From NCBI GenBank assembly GCA_900551715.1, contig URXG01000013.1:1-44977 (forward strand): a stretch of DNA of 44,977 nucleotides, read 5' to 3'. Numbering within the stretch: position 1 is the stretch's first letter; the number at the start of each line of letters is the position of its first letter. Made by a program: the position numbers and the translations under genes. The notes under the pieces are model-generated. The model had not been told where the DNA came from. It was given only the letters and a program-made list of their open reading frames with translations, and searched no databases. The stretch is from an uncultured Blautia sp. (GTDB taxonomy: Bacteria; Bacillota; Clostridia; Lachnospirales; Lachnospiraceae). This document shows, piece after piece, positions 32,729 through 40,784 of this stretch.

Positions 32729-34168
32729 TCAGAATTTTTTCCATGTTCCTTTGAAGAAAAGAAGGAGCAGAGGGAAGATCTCAAGTCGTCCTGCCAGCAT
32801 GTCAAAGATCAGAATACACTTGGAAAGGTAAGAGAAGGAACTGAAGTTTCCCATAGGACCTACCACTTCCAGACCAGGACCGATATTGTTCAACGTTGCA
32901 GCCACGGCAGTAAAGTTGGTGATCAGATTGAAATTATCCAGTGAAACAACCAATACAGATGCAGCAAAGATCAGAAGGTATAAAGTGATATAAATATTGG
33001 TAGATCTTAACACATCGTGTGAAATAGACTTGTTGTCCATTTTGATTTTTTTTACTGCATTGGGATGCAGGTACAGCTGTAATTCTTTTTTGGCTGCTTT
33101 GCAGAGAATCAGAAAACGAGATACTTTGATACCGCCACCTGTACTGCCCGCACAGGCTCCCACAAACATCAGAAGTACCAGAATCGTTTTGGAAAAAGCA
33201 GGCCACTGGTTAAAGTCTGTACTGGAGAAACCGGTGGTGGTAATAATAGAACCAACCTGGAATGCAGACTGTTCAATTGCAATACCGAAACTGGTAAACA
33301 GGTGTGAAGTGTTGATCGTGATCAGAATAATAGCTGCAGCAATGATGCCAAAGTAATAACGGATCTCTTCAAACTTCAGTGCCTGTTTGAATTTCTTTGT
33401 AAGGGCAAGATAATAAACAGAGAAATTAACTCCGAATAAAATCATAAATACAGTTGTGACGATGATACAGTAGTGGCTATAACCTCCCATACTGTCATTT
33501 TTGATACCAAATCCACCAGTACCGGCTGTACCGAAAGAGATACACAGCGTGTCAAAAAGTGGAACTCTGCCGATCAGGAGCAGTATTATCTGCAAAAGGG
33601 TCATACCGATGTAGATGGTATAAAGAATCTTGGCAGTGCTCTGTACTTTGGGAACCAGTTTGCTGACAGAAGGTCCCGGGCTTTCTGCTTTCATAAGGTT
33701 CATATGATAACCACCGGTAAGAGGCAAAAGGGAAAGTAGAAAAACAAGAACTCCCATACCGCCGATCCAGTGTGTAAAACTTCTCCAGATAAGAACAGAG
33801 TGGGGGAGAACTTCTACATCTGTAAGGATACTGGCACCTGTAGTGGTGAAACCTGATACTGTTTCAAAAAGTGCATCAATAGGATGTGGAATGCTGCTGG
33901 TAAGCCAGAATGGAAGTGCACCTGTAATACAAAGGGCAATCCAACTGAGGGCTACGGCTACACATCCGTCTTTGATATAAAAGACTTTGTTTTTGGGTTT
34001 ACGAAGTGTAAGCGGGATTCCCACTGACAGGCAGATTATCATGGAAATCAGGAATGCAAAAAGGTCTTTTTCCCAATAGATTATAGCTGTAACAGCAGGC
34101 AGTAACATAAAAGCTGCCTGGAAGTTGCAAACCCATCCGATAATATATGCAATAATCCGAAAATTCAT
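32729..34168 (-). CDS. trkH: Trk-type potassium uptake membrane protein TrkH
   Basis: A 479-residue potassium channel-like transporter with four repeated membrane-pore-membrane units. The selectivity filters are visible as SGFTTTGASIL, GTAGTGGFGIK, ITTTGFSSTDF and NNIGPGLEV, with the GACAGSTGGGIKV loop after the third. Translocation is gated by the cytoplasmic NAD/ATP-binding TrkA encoded 14 bases upstream. GAGGGA lies before the ATG. It is the second gene of the trkA-trkH operon, terminated at 32681-32709. Confidence 0.95.
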   Translation of the reverse strand: MNFRIIAYIIGWVCNFQAAFMLLPAVTAIIYWEKDLFAFLISMIICLSVGIPLTLRKPKNKVFYIKDGCVAVALSWIALCITGALPFWLTSSIPHPIDALFETVSGFTTTGASILTDVEVLPHSVLIWRSFTHWIGGMGVLVFLLSLLPLTGGYHMNLMKAESPGPSVSKLVPKVQSTAKILYTIYIGMTLLQIILLLIGRVPLFDTLCISFGTAGTGGFGIKNDSMGGYSHYCIIVTTVFMILFGVNFSVYYLALTKKFKQALKFEEIRYYFGIIAAAIILITINTSHLFTSFGIAIEQSAFQVGSIITTTGFSSTDFNQWPAFSKTILVLLMFVGACAGSTGGGIKVSRFLILCKAAKKELQLYLHPNAVKKIKMDNKSISHDVLRSTNIYITLYLLIFAASVLVVSLDNFNLITNFTAVAATLNNIGPGLEVVGPMGNFSSFSYLSKCILIFDMLAGRLEIFPLLLLFFKGTWKKF

Positions 34169-34182
34169 GATAATTCCCTCTT

Positions 34183-35538
34183 TCAGGCAAGAATATCGCG
34201 GATATCGCGAAGTCCCTTGTTGGTAGTAACAATAATTACATTATCACCGATCTGAATGGAATCCTGACCTCTGGGGATACGGACACTTCCCTGTCTGGTG
34301 AGGCAGCATACAAGAAGATTAGGTTTCAGATTCAGTTCTGCAAGAGGAACACCTACCACAGGAGAGTTGTCACGAATGACAAATTCCAGAGCTTCTGCCT
34401 GATTGTCCAGAATGTGATAAAGAGTTTCTACATTGCTGCCGATGGTATTCTGCATGGCACGTACATACCGGAGAATAGAATCAGAAGTAATATATTTCGG
34501 ATAAATGACACTTCCTATATCCAGATCGTCAATCACATCCTTATAAGGAAGCCGATTGACTTTGGCTACCAGCTTGGCTGGGGTAAGGCTCTTGGCAAGA
34601 AGAGAAAGAAAGATATTCTCTTCGTCCATATTGGTTAGTGTAACAAAGGATTCTACAGTTGTCAGACCTTCTTCCATGAGAAGAGAACGATCTGTACCGT
34701 CCCCATTGATAATGGTAGTATCTGGAAGTACTTCACTTAAATATTCACAGCGGTCTTTGTTCTGTTCAATGATCTTGACATTAATACGGAGATCAGACAG
34801 TGCCTTGGCAAGGTAATAGGAGATAGTACCTCCACCAATGATCAGGGTATTGTGTACCTGATGGGTCTTAAGACCGATTTTTTTGAAAAACTGTGCAGTG
34901 TTCTGAGGTGTGGCAATGATGGATACAAAATCACCATTGTGGATCAGATGATTACCACCTGGGATAGAAAGCTGAGTTTTGCCCTCAATGGCACAGAACA
35001 GAATATCACATTTGTATTTGTCTGTGATCTGTGATATAGACATACCGTCCAGACCAAATTCCGGAAGAACCTTAAACTTGAGAAGTTCAACTCTTCCCTT
35101 GGAAAAAGGATCGATCTTGATGGCAGCCGGAAAACGGAGCAGCCGGGAAATTTCTCTGGCAGCAGTAAGTTCTGGATTGATGATCATGGAAAGACCAAGA
35201 CGTTCTTTGATAAAACCGATTTCCTTACTGTAAATAGGATTACGGACACGAGCGATAGTCTGGCAGTGACCTGTCTTCTGTGCAATAAGACAGCAGAGAA
35301 GATTTAGTTCATCAGAAGCTGTAACTGCAATAAGAATATCAGCAGAATCGACACCTGCTTCCATAAGGGTATTGATACTGGCACCATTGCCGACGATACC
35401 CATGGCATCGATATCTTCCGTAAGATTTTCGATATTATCTGCGTTGGTATCAATTAAAGTCAGATCAGTTTCTTCTTCCTGAAGCTGTTCTGCAAGAGTA
35501 CGACCAACTTTGCCGCACCCAACGATTATGATATGCAT
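34183..35538 (-). CDS. trkA: Trk potassium transporter regulatory protein TrkA
   Basis: A 451-residue cytoplasmic gating subunit made of two tandem RCK units. It opens with the Rossmann motif MHIIIVGCGKVGRTLAEQL, a TrkA-C domain follows, then a second Rossmann fold (LIIGGGTISYYLAKAL) and TrkA-C. The open frame extends 24 codons upstream, but GGAGG before the ATG at 35538 and the family N-terminus set the start. TrkA-C domains can bind c-di-AMP in other Firmicutes, which would connect this operon to GdpP. No c-di-AMP riboswitch fits in the short leader. Confidence 0.95.
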   Translation of the reverse strand: MHIIIVGCGKVGRTLAEQLQEEETDLTLIDTNADNIENLTEDIDAMGIVGNGASINTLMEAGVDSADILIAVTASDELNLLCCLIAQKTGHCQTIARVRNPIYSKEIGFIKERLGLSMIINPELTAAREISRLLRFPAAIKIDPFSKGRVELLKFKVLPEFGLDGMSISQITDKYKCDILFCAIEGKTQLSIPGGNHLIHNGDFVSIIATPQNTAQFFKKIGLKTHQVHNTLIIGGGTISYYLAKALSDLRINVKIIEQNKDRCEYLSEVLPDTTIINGDGTDRSLLMEEGLTTVESFVTLTNMDEENIFLSLLAKSLTPAKLVAKVNRLPYKDVIDDLDIGSVIYPKYITSDSILRYVRAMQNTIGSNVETLYHILDNQAEALEFVIRDNSPVVGVPLAELNLKPNLLVCCLTRQGSVRIPRGQDSIQIGDNVIIVTTNKGLRDIRDILA

Positions 35539-35578
35539 GATTTCCTCCAAAATAAAAAGTAATATATAAGCGTTTCCT

Positions 35579-35607
35579 ATTATAGCACAGCGCAATATGA
35601 TTTGAAA
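35579..35607 (-). promoter_or_regulatory. trkA-trkH promoter
   Basis: Minus-strand TTTCAA (35602-35607), 17-nt spacer, TATAAT (35579-35584), with a TG extension (GTGCTATAAT), about 40 bases before the start. Confidence 0.6.
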
Positions 35608-35699
35608 CATACAAAATCATTTTTACTGGGAAAATACGTTGAATAGTGAGAATAACGATAAATGGCGCATACAGTGATCATTCAGATCTGGAAAAGCAC

Positions 35700-35729
35700 T
35701 TGTAGGGAAAAAGAAGAGTATGCTATACT
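35700..35729 (+). promoter_or_regulatory. mscS promoter
   Basis: TTGTAG (35700-35705), 18-nt spacer, TATACT (35724-35729) with a TGC extension. Confidence 0.5.
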
Positions 35730-35792
35730 GCAAAATACAAACTACAGAGAAAAAGTAATACACTGTTATGATAAACAGGAGGTGATTTCAGA

Positions 35793-36707
35793 ATGGATAC
35801 AGTAAGTGAAACCGTAGATAAAGTAGACCAGAGTCTTCAGAATATGGGAATAGACAACGTAAAAGGTGACATCAAGAGTATTCTGAACCTGAAACAGTAT
35901 CTGGTGGATCAGGTTCCGGCAGTTACTGGTTTCTGTATCAAAGTAGTACTGGCAGTGATTGTCTTTTTTGTTGGACGCAAAGTGATTCAATGGCTTCTGA
36001 AAATCATGAAGCGTTCTCTGGAAAGAGCGAATGTAGATGCAGGCGTGGTTCAGTTTGCCGGTTCTCTTGGAAAAACAGTCCTTTACCTTTTGTTGATCTT
36101 TAATATTGCCATAAGTCTGGGTGTTAAGGAGTCTTCAGTTGCAGCACTTCTAGGTACTGCTGGTGTGACTGTGGGTCTTGCACTGCAGGGTGGACTTGCC
36201 AATCTTGCCGGTGGCGTGCTTCTTTTGCTTTTCAAGCCTTTTGCAGTAGGAGATTACATTATTCAGGATCAGTCCAATGGATGCGAAGGGACAGTAGCAA
36301 AAATCGAGATCTGTTATACTACACTGCTCAGTATTGATAACAAGAAGATTGTAGTTCCCAATGGTACACTGTCCAACAGTACGATCATTAATGTAACTGC
36401 CAAAGAAAACCGTAAACTGGAGATCAAAGTAGGTATTTCCTATGAATCCGATATTCACAAAGCCAAGAAGATCCTGGAAGATATTCTTTATGAGGATCCG
36501 GATACCAGAAACGATGTGGGAGAAATGGTGGTTTTTGTGGATGAACTTGCAGAAAGTTCCGTAATTATGGGGCTTCGTGTGTGGGTAGCTACAGAGAAAT
36601 ACTGGTCAACCAGATGGCGTCTGAATGAAAAAATAAAAGAAGAATTTGATGCAAATGGTATCTGTATTCCATATAATCAGATAGATGTTCATCTTCATCG
36701 GGGATAA
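35793..36707 (+). CDS. mscS: Small-conductance mechanosensitive channel (MscS family)
   Basis: A 304-residue osmotic safety valve. Three membrane helices lie at about 45-145. The pore-lining third helix has the Gly/Ala packing pattern AALLGTAGVTVGLALQGGLANLAGGVLLLLFKPF. The beta domain follows (VGDYI...EGTVAKIEICYTTLLSIDNKKIVVPNGTLSNSTIIN), then an alpha-beta C-terminal cage ending near PYNQIDVHL. It is divergent from trkA, so potassium uptake and solute release genes sit back to back. AGGAGG precedes the ATG. Confidence 0.93.
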   Translation: MDTVSETVDKVDQSLQNMGIDNVKGDIKSILNLKQYLVDQVPAVTGFCIKVVLAVIVFFVGRKVIQWLLKIMKRSLERANVDAGVVQFAGSLGKTVLYLLLIFNIAISLGVKESSVAALLGTAGVTVGLALQGGLANLAGGVLLLLFKPFAVGDYIIQDQSNGCEGTVAKIEICYTTLLSIDNKKIVVPNGTLSNSTIINVTAKENRKLEIKVGISYESDIHKAKKILEDILYEDPDTRNDVGEMVVFVDELAESSVIMGLRVWVATEKYWSTRWRLNEKIKEEFDANGICIPYNQIDVHLHRG

Positions 36708-36758
36708 TTGGAAACAGCGGCATTAAGAAGGGAGCAGGCAGTAAAGATATTTTAAAGA

Positions 36759-36812
36759 TTGTAAACTCGGTTCTGCGAAAAAGTTGACATTATTAATCTC
36801 CTGTGGTACATT
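36759..36812 (+). promoter_or_regulatory. bioY promoter with BirA-type operator
   Basis: Half-sites TGTAAAC (36760-36766) and GTTGACA (36783-36789) are inverted and 16 bases apart, the arrangement expected for Firmicute biotin-repressor boxes. The right half-site contains the -35 TTGACA (36784-36789), followed by a 17-nt spacer and TACATT (36807-36812). Bound BirA would block the polymerase. Confidence 0.7.
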
Positions 36813-36861
36813 TATAGCCATGAAATGACAGTGGCACAGTGCTGCTGCGAGGAGGAGAAAA

Positions 36862-37413
36862 ATGAGTACAATGACAGCTACCAGAAGTAAAACATATGAT
36901 ATTGTTTATATTGGCGTATTTGCAGTGATCATGGCAATCTGTTCCTGGATATCCATTCCTACCACCGTTCCGTTTACCCTTCAGACTTTTGGGGTATTTA
37001 TTGCAGTAGGAGTACTGGGAGGAAAAAGAGGTTCTCTTGCAGTCCTGGTGTTTATTATTCTTGGGGCAATCGGTGTTCCGGTATTTTCCGGAATGACAGG
37101 AGGCGTAGGTATCCTTCTGGGATCCACAGGCGGATATATCATAGGTTTTCTGTTTTCTGCTCTTGTTATGTGGGCAATGGAAAAACTTCCTGTTAAAAAT
37201 GCATTTACGCAGATTCTTTCCATGATTCTGGGACTGGTTGTATGCTATGCATTTGGAACTGTATGGTTCATGGTGGTATACAGCAGAGCCAACGGACCGG
37301 TAGGGCTGGCAGCAGTTCTCGGCTGGTGTGTAATTCCCTTTATCATTCCGGATCTGGTAAAGATCGCAGTGGCATTTGGATTGTCAAAGAAATTAAAAAA
37401 ATATGTTATGTAG
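36862..37413 (+). CDS. bioY: Biotin transporter substrate-binding subunit BioY
   Basis: A 183-residue ECF-type S component with six helices. Family features are SWISIPTTVPFTLQTFGVFIAVGVLGGKRG, GVPVFSGMTGGVGILLGSTGGYIIGF and the C-terminal IPDLVKIAVAFGLSKKL. It captures biotin and works with the shared EcfAA'T energy module encoded elsewhere. GAGGAGG precedes the ATG. The upstream BirA-like operator supports biotin control. Single gene with a terminator at 37421-37457. Confidence 0.95.
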   Translation: MSTMTATRSKTYDIVYIGVFAVIMAICSWISIPTTVPFTLQTFGVFIAVGVLGGKRGSLAVLVFIILGAIGVPVFSGMTGGVGILLGSTGGYIIGFLFSALVMWAMEKLPVKNAFTQILSMILGLVVCYAFGTVWFMVVYSRANGPVGLAAVLGWCVIPFIIPDLVKIAVAFGLSKKLKKYVM

Positions 37414-37420
37414 AAATCAA

Positions 37421-37457
37421 AGAGCTTTCAGAAGTTACAGATCTGAGAGCTCTTTTT
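37421..37457 (+). terminator. bioY terminator
   Basis: AGAGCTTTCAGA (37421-37432) pairs with TCTGAGAGCTCT (37442-37453), one G-T pair, followed by T. Confidence 0.9.
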
Positions 37458-37470
37458 CTATGTTCACCAA

Positions 37471-37495
37471 TTATATTTTATGTCATAAAATATAA
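37471..37495. repeat. 25-base palindrome upstream of cotJA
   Basis: TTATATTTTATG, a central T, then its exact reverse complement. It lies between the bioY terminator and the cotJA ribosome site, where a sporulation promoter and regulator site would be expected. Confidence 0.8.
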
Positions 37496-37528
37496 GGAAA
37501 TCTCTTTTATGTCTGAAAGGATTTGTTC

Positions 37529-37861
37529 ATGGATAATTATCAGATAAACCGTCCATGTGGGCGACCATATAATGCAACCTGTGGCATGGCAAAAGAAATG
37601 ATGTCCGGACAGCAGTGTTCCTGTCGGATGGGAATGCGAAAACAGACGAATTCTTCCTCATCCTGTGGATGTAATAAATCTGACCGTAATAACCAGACTG
37701 ATAATATGTATTCTCATATTGATCAGATGGAGCCAGCTATGGCGTATGTTCCTTATCAGAAATTTGCCACCACTTATGATTTGGATTATGCTCTGAAAGT
37801 TGGAACTGTTTTTCCTCAGCTTTGTAAACCATTCTGCGGAAAGAGAGGTGTCCTGAAATGA
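37529..37861 (+). CDS. cotJA: Spore coat associated protein CotJA
   Basis: A 110-residue protein with a Cys/Met/Asn-rich N-terminal half and the conserved CotJA C-terminus AYVPYQKFATTYDLDYALKVGTVFPQLCKPFCG. In Bacillus the cotJABC operon is expressed in the mother cell under sigma-E and its products sit in the inner coat. GAAAGGA lies seven bases before the ATG; an upstream TTG is disfavoured. It overlaps cotJB as ATGA. Confidence 0.92.
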   Translation: MDNYQINRPCGRPYNATCGMAKEMMSGQQCSCRMGMRKQTNSSSSCGCNKSDRNNQTDNMYSHIDQMEPAMAYVPYQKFATTYDLDYALKVGTVFPQLCKPFCGKRGVLK

Positions 37862-38142
37862 TGTATCGTGATTCGTGTACACCCCGGGAAAAACTTATGA
37901 ATCGTATCAATGAGGTAAGTTTTGCAGTGAATGACATTTTACTGTATCTGGATACTCACCCTTCCTGCGAAAAAGCTCTGAATTTTTATGAAGAATGCTG
38001 TAAACAGCGTATAAAACTGATGAAAGAATATGCTCAGTGCTACGGTCCTCTTACCGTAGATGATGCCCTCGAATCTGGCGGCGACACCTGGAAATGGGTA
38101 CAGCAGCCTTTCCCATGGGAACAGGAAGGAGGTTGCAGGTAA
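37858..38142 (+). CDS. cotJB: Spore coat protein CotJB
   Basis: A 94-residue coat protein with the family pattern LMNRINEVSFAVNDILLYLDTHPSCEKALNFYEECCKQR and the C-terminal YGPLTVDDALESGGDTWKWVQQPFPWE. It is translationally coupled to cotJA and followed immediately (next ATG at 38143) by the interrupted cotJC. Confidence 0.95.
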   Translation: MMYRDSCTPREKLMNRINEVSFAVNDILLYLDTHPSCEKALNFYEECCKQRIKLMKEYAQCYGPLTVDDALESGGDTWKWVQQPFPWEQEGGCR

Positions 38143-38256
38143 ATGTGGAATTATGAAAAAAGATTACAGTATCCTGTTAACATCAAAACTCCCAATGCAA
38201 AAATTGCTCAGTATATTATGAGTCAGTATGGGGGACCAGTTCACGATACCCTATGA
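38143..38256 (+). pseudogene. cotJC: cotJC, 5' fragment cut by mobile element
   Basis: The frame begins MWNYEKRLQYPVNIK and keeps the CotJC N-terminus to SQYGGP (last homologous codon about 38236-38238). It then reads VHDTL and stops. CotJC is normally about 190 residues, a manganese-catalase-like coat protein. The rest of the gene is missing from this window. The break coincides with the left end of a serine-recombinase element. Whether the gene is permanently lost or rejoined by excision cannot be told from this window. Confidence 0.88.
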
Positions 38257-38332
38257 TAGTGTCAGAAAGCTAGTATTTATGCGGCTTTGCGGATTTTGAA
38301 AAGAACGAAAAGGGCTTTGACTACGACACTAT
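38236..38332. other. Left attachment region of the integrated element
   Basis: The host cotJC reading ends within the G-rich stretch around 38230-38238. Element DNA follows and carries an inverted pair ATAGTGTC (38256-38263) and GACACTAT (38325-38332). The inner arm overlaps the 3' end of the recombinase gene. Large serine recombinases cross over at a two-base core inside a site of about 40-50 bp; the exact core cannot be fixed without the right junction. Confidence 0.55.
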
Positions 38333-39739
38333 AATATCAAAATACATTTTCCCGGATTCTTTATCATATACAATCTGGTCTACGATCGTGCGGATCAGGT
38401 TTCCTTTTTCTTCATATCCAACATCAGGGTTCTTCAACACATCATTTACACTTTTGATTTCACACAACACTTCTTCTTTATTAACAGCATTCTCGGACTG
38501 CTTGCACAGCAGCAGTTCCAACTCTTTCTCCACCTGCAGGCGTTCGTTTGCCAGTCTCTCTTTGTTTGCCTTGTATTCTTCCAGAGTATCAATCTCACTT
38601 TCATAGGCGTCCCGGATCCGCTTTTCCTTAACATCATACCTGGACAATTCTCTCTGCAGTTGCTCAATGGCAGCAGTGTTGTTATTTGTTGCTGGATTTT
38701 TGCGGATATAAGAGAACTCAGCACCTGCAAGAACAGAATCAAAATAACTGAGTACAAGTTCCTCTGCCTTTTTAACAGACAGGGCAATAGAGGTCTTGTG
38801 AAATCCCTTGGCGTATTTCCAACACTGGAAGTAAGGGCACTTGTTATTGCCGGTATAGGAGAGCGTAGCACCACACACAGGGCATTTCAGCAGACCAGAC
38901 AGCCAATGCTTACAGGCTGATACGCTTCGGGCTTTTACAGGCCGCTTCCTGGCAGTGATCAGCTTCTGACGGTTCAGGAACCGTTCTTTCGACAACCGGA
39001 TTTCATGAGGCCCTTCAAATTCAACACCATTCCACCGGACTATTCCACAGTAGAAAGAATTGCTCAGGATCCGGTCAACACTCCTGCGTTCAAAAAGCTT
39101 TCCACGCTTTGTACGGTACCCCATATCATTACATTTTCTCGCGATGGCTGTCTCATCCATATTCTGATTGTCATATAAGTCCATGACATAGGACACAATA
39201 GCATATTCTGCTTCATTGATCTTGTAAGGTTTTCCATGTCCTACAGCTTCATATCCAAGAGGCGGTGACATCTGGTATCCATTCTGCAAGGCCTTTTCTT
39301 TCATTCCTCGTAAGACTTCCCCGGATAACCGGATAGAATAGTATTCGTCCATCCACTCAATAATACGCTCGATCAGCGTACCAAAAGGACCGTCGATCAG
39401 AGGCTCTGACACACTGATCACATCCACATTGTCTTTCTTGAGCATACTCTTATAGACAATGGATTCTTCCTGATTACGGGCGAACCGGCTGTACTTCCAT
39501 ACCAGGATCACATCAATAGGGTGCGAAGACTGCTTTGCGATAGCAATCATTTTCTGGAACTCAGGACGTTTCTGCACATGCCTGCCGGATACACTCTCTG
39601 AAAAGATAAAGTCGTTGGAGATAATGATGTTATTCTTCTTTGCGTAGTCCAGCAGCAGCCTTTTTTGAGCGTCAGGAGAGAGCTCTGTTTGATCTTCTGT
39701 CGAGACGCGGATATATAACGCTCCTGTACGATTATTCAT
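38321..39739 (-). CDS. Large serine recombinase (integrase/excisionase)
   Basis: A 472-residue site-specific recombinase. The resolvase domain starts ALYIRVSTEDQ, with the nucleophilic serine at residue 13, and has the arginine-rich WKYSRFARNQEES motif. A recombinase domain follows (about 150-270). A zinc ribbon begins LLKCPVCGATL and continues with KCPYFQC; a coiled coil comes after it (about 370-440). Layout and length match phage integrases and SpoIVCA-type enzymes that excise the skin element from sigK. It lies next to the attachment site, transcribed toward the host junction. AAGGTGAT precedes the ATG. It should integrate and, with a directionality factor, excise the element in cotJC. 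Confidence 0.93.
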   Translation of the reverse strand: MNNRTGALYIRVSTEDQTELSPDAQKRLLLDYAKKNNIIISNDFIFSESVSGRHVQKRPEFQKMIAIAKQSSHPIDVILVWKYSRFARNQEESIVYKSMLKKDNVDVISVSEPLIDGPFGTLIERIIEWMDEYYSIRLSGEVLRGMKEKALQNGYQMSPPLGYEAVGHGKPYKINEAEYAIVSYVMDLYDNQNMDETAIARKCNDMGYRTKRGKLFERRSVDRILSNSFYCGIVRWNGVEFEGPHEIRLSKERFLNRQKLITARKRPVKARSVSACKHWLSGLLKCPVCGATLSYTGNNKCPYFQCWKYAKGFHKTSIALSVKKAEELVLSYFDSVLAGAEFSYIRKNPATNNNTAAIEQLQRELSRYDVKEKRIRDAYESEIDTLEEYKANKERLANERLQVEKELELLLCKQSENAVNKEEVLCEIKSVNDVLKNPDVGYEEKGNLIRTIVDQIVYDKESGKMYFDIIVS

Positions 39740-39838
39740 AATATCACCTTCTTTAGCTTATGTGTAAATGGGTACAAAAATAACAGCCACACAAACGTTC
39801 TGGTTGTATGACTGCTCCGAAGATGATACAATATCTTT

Positions 39839-39901
39839 GCTTGAATAGTGTCTCTTCGGAGATACGGACCGGTTCCTGTTGGCGCAGGGGCCGGTTTTTT
39901 A
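39839..39901 (+). ncRNA. Candidate small RNA gene antisense-oriented between two minus-strand genes
   Basis: A promoter TTGTAT (39804-39809), 17-nt spacer, TACAAT (39827-39832) points to the plus strand although both flanking genes are on minus. It predicts a transcript of about 60 nt. The transcript holds a 7-bp hairpin with a UUCG tetraloop (GTGTCTC-TTCG-GAGATAC, 39848-39865) followed by a terminator: ACCGGTTCCTG (39868-39878) with CAGGGGCCGGT (39885-39895), two G-T pairs, then T. No open frame fits. Function unknown. Confidence 0.6.
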
Positions 39902-39907
39902 TTGCTT

Positions 39908-40252
39908 TTATTTATTTTTTATAAGTGATACAATTGCCAAAAGTGCGTTGATCAAGCACCAAGTAGCCCATATGTACAAATCTGAATAACTTCCAGCTAA
40001 TCCATAGCCTAATAACGCACCGATGCCGAAAAGAACAATAAGAGCAATATTGCCGCCCTTGCCGCCTTTACGTGTTGCAATAGATACAATTCCGCCCGCT
40101 AAAAGCATAATCGCAACAATAATACCAGCGGAACCACCGACTTCTCCGGTCTCACCAAGAGTGTTGCCGATTCCTACAGCGCAGGATTGAAATGCAACCA
40201 TAATAAATAATACGATTGACAAAATCCCTGATACAAGTTTCCATGTTTTCAT
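39908..40252 (-). CDS. Small membrane protein, unknown function
   Basis: A 114-residue protein with an N-terminal signal-like helix and three further hydrophobic segments separated by Gly-rich and short Lys-rich turns (TRKGGKGG). AAGGAGG (eight bases before) selects the ATG at 40252 over one six codons earlier. It sits at the end of the repressor-side gene group of the element. Short membrane proteins here in other phages can block superinfection, but nothing in the sequence proves it. Confidence 0.65.
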   Translation of the reverse strand: MKTWKLVSGILSIVLFIMVAFQSCAVGIGNTLGETGEVGGSAGIIVAIMLLAGGIVSIATRKGGKGGNIALIVLFGIGALLGYGLAGSYSDLYIWATWCLINALLAIVSLIKNK

Positions 40253-40280
40253 AAAGAATTCCTCCTTCATATTGTTTTTA

Positions 40281-40745
40281 TCATTTAGCAGTAATCATCT
40301 TCATCACTGCAAATGGTTCAAAATAAATGATATAGTTATCAACAGCAACACATATACCATACTTAGACCTGTAACACTGTATAGCTTCTCTCAGGTATTC
40401 CTCCGTAGCATCCAGAAACTCAGCCATCTCAAAAATGTTTCTGCAACCAGCTTCGTAGGCTCTGATCAGACCGGATAAACCAATTTTGAGGTTATATCCA
40501 TAGAACCGTGCGCGATATTCCTGTTTGCGGTGCATGATATCAGTCTGATCCAGAATGTCACCGGAGCTGGTGCAATGATGACCGATTTCTTCAGCCAACA
40601 CACAGGACTTCCCTGCCTGTGTCTCAATGTTTCTTCGGATTGCTATCCGTCTGCCACTGATCAGACCATCATGGTTGATAAGAGAATGCTCTTTTACCAG
40701 TAGTCCTTCCTGATCGGCAACAGTCAGTAACTGTTCATAAGTCAA
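40281..40745 (-). CDS. ImmA/IrrE-like metallopeptidase
   Basis: A 154-residue zinc peptidase-like protein. The motif LAEEIGHH supplies the family HExxH equivalent (here EEIGHH, with the first histidine position changed to glutamate). It follows a segment that threads a beta strand (RRIAIRRNIETQAGKSCV). Such proteins cut phage repressors to trigger induction. The start is TTG with AAGAGGTGG upstream. The altered first histidine could weaken zinc binding, or E may be the conserved catalytic residue in this subgroup. It lies in the same direction as the CI-like repressor gene. Confidence 0.75.
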   Translation of the reverse strand: MTYEQLLTVADQEGLLVKEHSLINHDGLISGRRIAIRRNIETQAGKSCVLAEEIGHHCTSSGDILDQTDIMHRKQEYRARFYGYNLKIGLSGLIRAYEAGCRNIFEMAEFLDATEEYLREAIQCYRSKYGICVAVDNYIIYFEPFAVMKMITAK

Positions 40746-40784
40746 TTGAAACCACCTCTTAGATAAGTATTATTAGGTTCAATC

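Noticed and set aside
40720..40740. CAGTAACTGTTCA resembling the dispersed hairpin repeat
   Set aside because: It lies within the coding sequence of the ImmA-like gene, has no paired arm, and is explained by codons.
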